DNA from: an uncultured Bacillaceae bacterium
Lineage (GTDB): Bacteria; Bacillota; Bacilli; Caldalkalibacillales; Caldalkalibacillaceae
Direction of reading: 5' to 3'
Assembly (NCBI GenBank): GCA_937967685.1
Contig: CALBTX010000111.1
Coordinates: 1 to 6,555, forward strand
Length of the DNA stretch: 6,555 nucleotides
In this document: in pieces, positions 5,664 through 6,555 of the stretch
Position numbering within the stretch: position 1 is the first letter of the stretch
Layout of the letters: each line of letters begins with the position of its first letter
Made by a program: the position numbers and the translations under genes
Notes under the pieces: generated by a model
What the model saw: the letters and a program-made list of their open reading frames with translations, nothing else
Told to the model about the DNA's origin: nothing
The model's database searches: none

Positions 5664-5665
5664 AC
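5637..5665 (-). promoter_or_regulatory. Candidate forespore (sigma-F/sigma-G) promoter of bofC
   Basis: On the minus strand GTATA (5661-5665) matches the sigma-F -35 pattern GYWTA. GGGGATAATG (5637-5646) matches the sigma-F -10 pattern GGNRANANTR at every fixed position, with a 14-nt spacer, about one short of the usual. Read as sigma-G, GTATA also fits GHATR, and GATAATG fits CATNNTR except for its first base, with a 17-nt spacer. No good sigma-A -35 is present. The predicted start is near 5630, about 28 nt before the ATG. Forespore expression is the known behaviour of bofC. Confidence 0.6.
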
Positions 5666-5698
5666 TTTCATTCAGCAGCAAGATTCGTTAAGGAATGA

Positions 5699-6421
5699 TT
5701 AGGCAAGATTGGCGTAAACTTCCTGTACGTCATCATTATCTTCCAGGGCATCGATCAGATCGACGACTTCCTGCAAACGCGCGCCATCCAAGTCAACCGT
5801 GGTCGAAGGAATCATCGTCACCTCGGAAGACACAATGGCATACCCCGCGCGCTCCAGCGATTGTTTCACCGACTCGTAATCGGCCGGATCGGTCAAGATG
5901 GTGTAACGGTCCTCATTCACCTCGACATCTTCCGCTCCGGCTTCAATCGCTTCCAGCATCAATGCTTCTTCGTCAACGGTCGAATCGTTTGTGGGAATTT
6001 CCAATACGCCTTTACGATCGAACAAATAGGAGACACATCCTGATTCCCCTAAATTGCCGTTATATTTATTGAAAATATGCCGGATTTCGGCTGCCGATCG
6101 GTTGCGGTTGTCTGTGAGCACTTCGACCATGACGGCCACGCCGTGCGGACCATAGCCTTCATAAGTCATTTCCTCGTAAGTTAATCCTTCGATGTCACCG
6201 GACGCTTTCTTGATCGTCCGCTCTATATTGTCATTGGGCATGTTCGCCTGTTTCGCTTTGTTTAAAGCCATGCGCAACATCGTATTATTTTGCGGATCAT
6301 CTCCGCCTTTTTTGACGGCGACATAAATTTCCTTAGATATTTTCGTGAAAATTTTCGCCCGTTTGGCATCCTGTCTTCCTTTACGATGCTGAATGTTTTT
6401 CCATTTAGAATGACCTGCCAT
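5699..6421 (-). CDS. yebC: YebC/TACO1-family translation or regulatory factor
   Basis: The 240-residue protein has the family N-terminus MAGHSKWKNIQHRKGRQDAKR and the conserved blocks MLRMALNKAKQANMPNDNIERTI (48-70), YEGYGPHGVAVMVEVLTDN (87-105) and GCVSYLFDRKG (128-138), ending in an acidic tail. Family members are cytosolic; they were first described as DNA-binding regulators, and newer work ties the YebC/TACO1 family to relief of ribosome stalling, notably at proline runs. Which applies here cannot be told from sequence. The ATG at 6419-6421 has GGGGGAG (6429-6435) 7 nt upstream and gives the standard 240-residue length. An open frame continues 12 codons further, but that leader has no family similarity. 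The order yebC-ruvC-ruvA-ruvB is widespread in bacteria; here bofC interrupts it. No promoter could be assigned with confidence in the 80-odd bases upstream. Confidence 0.95.
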   Translation of the reverse strand: MAGHSKWKNIQHRKGRQDAKRAKIFTKISKEIYVAVKKGGDDPQNNTMLRMALNKAKQANMPNDNIERTIKKASGDIEGLTYEEMTYEGYGPHGVAVMVEVLTDNRNRSAAEIRHIFNKYNGNLGESGCVSYLFDRKGVLEIPTNDSTVDEEALMLEAIEAGAEDVEVNEDRYTILTDPADYESVKQSLERAGYAIVSSEVTMIPSTTVDLDGARLQEVVDLIDALEDNDDVQEVYANLA

Positions 6422-6508
6422 TGTATTTCTCCCCCACATCATGCACAACAGTTTCATTTTTAGTTTACCATAATTTTTTTCCTGACCACAACGTCAGCCA
6501 TATGCACG

Positions 6509-6552
6509 AAAAAAAGCAGAAAAGCGCTGTCTCGTGCAGACGCTTCTCTGCT
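6509..6552 (-). terminator. Rho-independent terminator of the gene upstream of yebC
   Basis: On the minus strand AGCAGAGAAGCG (6552-6541) pairs with CGCTTTTCTGCT (6526-6515), 12 bp with one G-U pair, around a 14-nt loop, followed by seven T residues (6515-6509). It terminates a minus-strand gene lying beyond the right edge, so yebC starts a new transcription unit. The loop contains TGCACGA, perfectly complementary to TCGTGCA just past the T-run. Confidence 0.85.
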
Positions 6553-6555
6553 CAA

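Noticed and set aside
6422..6457. Upstream in-frame start that would extend YebC by 12 residues
   Set aside because: The extension would run through the GGGGGAG ribosome binding site of the conserved MAGHSKWKN start and would exceed the usual 240-residue length.
5627..6466. Shared 10-mer AAACTAAAAA upstream of bofC (5627-5636) and yebC (6457-6466)
   Set aside because: Low-complexity A-rich sequence; a chance match is likely and its position relative to the proposed promoters differs.
6436..6508. A yebC promoter (TTGTGG, 18 nt, TAAACT) and a 5-bp dyad at 6482-6497
   Set aside because: Both hexamers are poor matches and several other equally weak pairs exist, so I could not choose one. The dyad is too short to mean much alone.

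Overview
All recognisable genes in this window lie on the minus strand, so the biological order runs from high to low coordinates: yebC, bofC, ruvC, ruvA, ruvB, queA, tgt, yajC. The source is a Gram-positive, endospore-forming member of the Bacillales. BofC is a forespore-specific protein of sporulating bacilli, the order bofC-ruvAB-queA-tgt-yajC is the Bacillus order, and the ribosome binding sites are strong and G-rich. Base composition is close to balanced. A canonical ruvC is present, which Bacillus subtilis lacks, so this is a lineage outside Bacillus proper. I cannot name the genus from sequence alone.

Layout. The right edge (6509-6552) carries the terminator of an unseen minus-strand gene, followed by yebC (5699-6421). 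Next comes bofC (5015-5602), which looks like a self-contained cassette: a candidate forespore promoter, a 17-nt-arm inverted repeat spanning the promoter and ribosome binding site, and an intrinsic terminator (4972-5001). Two bases past that terminator's T-run is a perfect extended -10 element that probably drives ruvC-ruvA-ruvB through a leader of about 150 nt. The leader contains a dyad and a weak LexA-like box. ruvC and ruvA overlap by 4 nt. ruvB, queA, tgt and yajC follow with gaps of 12-60 nt and no visible terminator, so they may be cotranscribed.

Function. RuvA, RuvB and RuvC form the complete Holliday-junction migration and resolution machine. QueA and Tgt perform successive steps of queuosine synthesis in tRNA. 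YajC is the small accessory subunit of the Sec-associated SecDF complex. YebC is a translation or regulatory factor of the YebC/TACO1 family. BofC restrains the SpoIVB protease in the sigma-K checkpoint of sporulation.

Most interesting point. The geometry upstream of bofC predicts that read-through mRNA from yebC would fold and hide the bofC ribosome binding site. Transcripts starting at the internal forespore-type promoter begin inside the loop, lack the 5' arm, and would be freely translated. This would keep bofC silent in vegetative cells even though it sits inside a housekeeping gene cluster. This is inference from sequence and is untested.
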